Source: Actinidia chinensis (lineage: Eukaryota > Streptophyta > Magnoliopsida > Ericales > Actinidiaceae). Taken from it: 10,000 nucleotides of DNA. Under the pieces are notes generated by a model. The model was not told where the DNA came from. It saw only the letters and a list, made by a program, of their open reading frames with translations, and did no database searches. Positions 8,061-10,000 of the stretch are shown one piece after another (the first letter of the stretch is position 1; every line of letters begins with the position of its first letter). The stretch lies in NCBI GenBank assembly GCA_009663005.1, contig CM018893.1, positions 5,246,773-5,256,772 on the forward strand, read 5' to 3'. The translations under genes and the position numbers were made by a program.

Positions 8061-8250
8061 AAATCTTGACGTCAATGAGGATGTCACGTATGAGGATGCG
8101 ACCGATCGTGTGTGGATACGAGGATACAAGTTTTGAGAGGAAAGACTATTCCCTGGTAAGGTCTGGGCTTCACATGGCATAGAGGAAGGCTAAATCGAGA
8201 ACGGAATAAGAGGTTACGCGCGGAAATATCGGACTTTTTGACCAACGGGT
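8061..8250 (+). pseudogene. Degraded C-terminal chromodomain-like tail
   Basis: After the GPF/Y module the frame reads NLDVNEDVTYED and stops at 8134. Following codons in other frames give ERKDYS-type and GIEEG- and ENGIRG-like pieces, matching the position and spacing of the chromovirus chromodomain. The usual tryptophan of the W-E-xE segment is lost at the GAGGAAGGCTAAATC stretch (around 8181-8195). In chromoviruses this tail directs insertion to heterochromatin marked by histone methylation. Identification rests on position and weak residue similarity. Confidence 0.6.
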
Positions 8251-8259
8251 AGTTGATCT

Positions 8260-8277
8260 AATTTCGAGGACGAAATT
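8260..8277 (+). promoter_or_regulatory. Conserved pre-LTR inverted motif AATTTCGAGGACGAAATT
   Basis: A near-palindrome with 7-base arms (AATTTCG / CGAAATT) lies around AGGA, just before the 3' LTR. Motifs of the form ATTTCGGGGACGAAAT sit at this spot in many plant Ty3/gypsy elements, where they end the coding region or flank the polypurine tract. It is fully intact here despite heavy damage nearby. Confidence 0.75.
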
Positions 8278-8280
8278 TAT

Positions 8281-8293
8281 GAAGTGGTGAGGT
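8281..8293 (+). promoter_or_regulatory. Degraded polypurine tract
   Basis: GAAGTGGTGAGG directly before the TG of the 3' LTR is where plus-strand priming would occur. Related elements usually have an unbroken AAGGGGGGAG-like run; here T residues interrupt it. It is called by position more than by composition. Confidence 0.5.
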
Positions 8294-8636
8294 TGTAGGT
8301 TTTTTCAATTTTATATTTATAAAATTGACTTTGCTTTTATGTATGAGTTTAAATTGAACGATTCATGAATTGTGGGATTAAAATAAAGAGAAAATATTTT
8401 AAATTGAGATGATATATGTAATCGAAGTAAAAATGGGCATTAAAGTGTGATTTCTATTAAAACTATTAAAATCCGTTTCTTCCGCCGAAAAAGGCGTCGG
8501 CGCCGAAGGAAAGGAAAGGAAAAGGAAAAGAAAAAGAAAAAGAAAAAAAAGAGAAAAATAAGTAAAATAATAAAAGAATAAAATAATAAAACAATAATAA
8601 AATAATATATTTATATAATAAATATACTTTATAAAT

Positions 8637-8648
8637 CTATAAACTAGG
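8637..8648 (+). promoter_or_regulatory. TATA candidate of the 3' LTR, with one-base insertion
   Basis: CTATAAACTAGG corresponds to CTATAAATAGG in the 5' LTR. The TATAAA core is kept, and the same purine-rich stretch follows. If active it would transcribe outward into the right flank. Confidence 0.4.
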
Positions 8649-9340
8649 GGAGGAAGGAAGCTCGGATGAGGAAGAGAAGAGGGAAAGAAAGAGAAGAGAG
8701 GAGAGAGAAAGAAATGGGAGAAATTATATAGTGTGGTTAAGTTTTGATAATGAAAGATAGGGGTGCAGGACAACGGTGATGAGATGACGTTGGTCAATGA
8801 CTCCCCCAAATTTTGTATGATGAGCATGGAATCCTGATCTTCATATCCGACGGTGTCAAATTTCTATTTGAGGTAAAGAGGGGTTAGTTTGTTTGGGTTT
8901 TACTTTGTTTGTTGTTACTAGCTTATATAAAATCTATTGAGACATTATTTTTTTGTATTAAACTTGAAATGAAAAAATTTAGTTTTGATGAGCATAATTA
9001 TTTTTATGCGAAAAATTAAAAGATAGAAATGTTTTGGAAATTGTATATTTGAACTTATTTTGATTAATATCAGGAATTTATTGTCAATTAATCTTCATAA
9101 AGCTTATGAAATAATGACATATACATTGAAATTGTCTCTTAATGAATTATGTGGTTACATTGAATGATGATAACATGTGATTTGTAGTATATAGTGAAAG
9201 TGGCTTGTTAAATATAAAAAAACAGTTCAAAAAGACATTGAAAAATTGGGTTTAGAAATGGAATGGAATGAGAATGAGAATTGTTGTAGGAATGACACTC
9301 TAAAATATACCATAATTAGATGGCTTAAAAAGCACGGAAT

Positions 9341-9650
9341 AAAGTCTCATGCAAAGATACGAGGGAATGTTATAGCCCACGGTTGAAAGTCCGAAAAGTT
9401 GAACAATAATGCCTAGATGGCAAAGATACGGAGGGAATGTCATAGCCCACGGTGAAAGTCCGGGGGGCAATTGATACAATGAAGTCCTAGATGGCCAACG
9501 ATACAGGACGGGGAACGGGGAATGTCATAGTCCACGGTGATTGAAATGAATGAATTGAAAGTCCGGAAGTTGACAAATAAAAGTCCTGACTGGCAACGAT
9601 ACGGAGGGGGATGGGAAATAATAGCCACGTTGAAAGTCCGGAAAAGTTGA
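9341..9650 (+). repeat. Four-copy ~70-bp tandem repeat in 3' LTR
   Basis: This is the counterpart of 2276-2565, with units starting near 9341, 9408, 9481 and 9579. The third unit is stretched to nearly 100 bp by local duplications: GGGGAACGGGGAATG near 9510 and GAAATGAATGAATTGAAAG near 9543. The core GATACGGAGGGAATGTCATAG is retained in most units. Confidence 0.85.
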
Positions 9651-10000
9651 TGCGTGTATCTCACGTGCTTAGTGCATTCATAAGATGGTTTTAGGTATTG
9701 GCTAAATATGTTATTCTAAAATGATGGAGTATGCCTGTAAGAAAGATGAATTTTTGACAACCTGTTGATTTGAGAATGTTGTGCGATTTGAGAAATCAAG
9801 GATTGAAATCAAAAGTAAGTTTGATATAAATGAACGCCTACTTTATGTATTCATGTTTTCATCTATAGTTAGTATATCGGGTTTGGCTTGAAGCCAAGTC
9901 CATGTTAATCTTTTCAAGGTAACTCACCTTTACTATAAACAATGATTTTCAGGGTTACCGAGGGTTATCATGAGTCTTGGGCATGTGGATGCCAGTTGTG

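Larger units (their letters stand above)
1212..10000 (+). mobile_element. Degenerate Ty3/gypsy chromovirus LTR retrotransposon (Tekay/Del-like), 3' end outside window
   Basis: The element consists of 5' LTR (1212-3060), initiator-Met tRNA primer-binding site (3061), gag, protease, RT, RNase H, integrase, chromodomain-like tail, pre-LTR motif and 3' LTR (8294 onward). RT before integrase places it in Ty3/gypsy. The C-terminal chromodomain-like remnant, the Gag start MPPRNARGSG and integrase strings such as VDRLTKSAHF fit plant chromoviruses, probably Tekay/Del; lineage assignment is from recognition, not a search. The internal region is about 5.2 kb, a normal size. All reading frames are broken, so the copy is non-autonomous as read. 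The five bases before the left end (TCAAA, 1207-1211) are the predicted target-site duplication, but the right flank lies beyond the window. Confidence 0.93.
8294..10000 (+). repeat. 3' long terminal repeat, truncated by window edge
   Basis: This is the direct repeat of 1212-2899; the last bases (CATGTGGATGCCAGTTGTG) match 2881-2899. About 160 bp of the LTR therefore lie beyond the window. Shared blocks include the GCTTTTATGTATGAGTTTAA start, the CCGCCGAAA GC-rich block, purine tracts, the TATA candidate with an inserted C (8637-8648), the TATATAAAA site and the four-unit tandem array (9341-9650). Differences from the 5' LTR are numerous and mostly small indels. Confidence 0.92.

Noticed and set aside
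3061..8293. A new multi-gene system between the two long repeats
   Set aside because: All recognisable coding fragments fit the standard gag-protease-RT-RNase H-integrase order of a Ty3/gypsy element; no extra gene was found.
8399..8827. 142-residue open frame on the minus strand in the 3' LTR
   Set aside because: It is the complement of purine-rich simple sequence, giving a Phe/Leu/Ser-rich low-complexity peptide. The homologous 5' LTR region does not keep the same frame.

Overview
This window is plant nuclear DNA, and almost all of it is one degenerate Ty3/gypsy LTR retrotransposon on the + strand. It runs from position 1212 past the right edge of the window. The evidence is: two long direct repeats (1212-3060 and 8294-10000+) that begin with TG, the first ending with CA; a primer-binding site matching the plant initiator-Met tRNA next to the 5' LTR; gag and pol fragments in the order gag, protease, reverse transcriptase, RNase H, integrase; and a remnant C-terminal chromodomain-like tail. 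This order and the recognisable motifs fit a plant chromovirus, most likely of the Tekay/Del lineage. The host is a flowering plant; nothing here identifies the species.

Layout. 1-1211 is AT-rich flanking DNA without a convincing gene. It holds one candidate small transposable element with short inverted ends (311-527) and a weaker relative (996-1202) abutting the insertion point. 1212-3060 is the 5' LTR (about 1.85 kb), with a candidate TATA box, a purine-rich downstream tract and four ~70-bp tandem repeats. 3061-3071 is the primer-binding site and 3072-3290 the untranslated leader. 3291-4626 is gag, and 4720-5038 is protease. About 5228-5960 is reverse transcriptase, 5997-6668 the RT connection and RNase H, 6950-8060 integrase, and 8061-8250 the chromodomain-like tail. 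8260-8293 holds the conserved motif before the 3' LTR and a degraded polypurine tract. 8294-10000 is the 3' LTR, cut by the window edge about 160 bp before its expected end.

In an intact element these parts form one replication cycle: transcription from the 5' LTR, priming by initiator tRNA, Gag packaging, protease maturation, reverse transcription by RT/RNase H, and integration, with chromatin targeting by the tail. This copy cannot make those proteins. The reading frame changes or stops every several tens of bases throughout gag-pol, although many catalytic motifs are still readable in one frame or another. The damage is dominated by small insertions and deletions while CpG-rich stretches survive. 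That raises the question of whether part of the decay is error in an unpolished long-read assembly.

I found no sign of a new multi-gene system. The most useful second looks are the indel pattern, the tandem array in the LTRs, and the small terminal-inverted-repeat candidate upstream.
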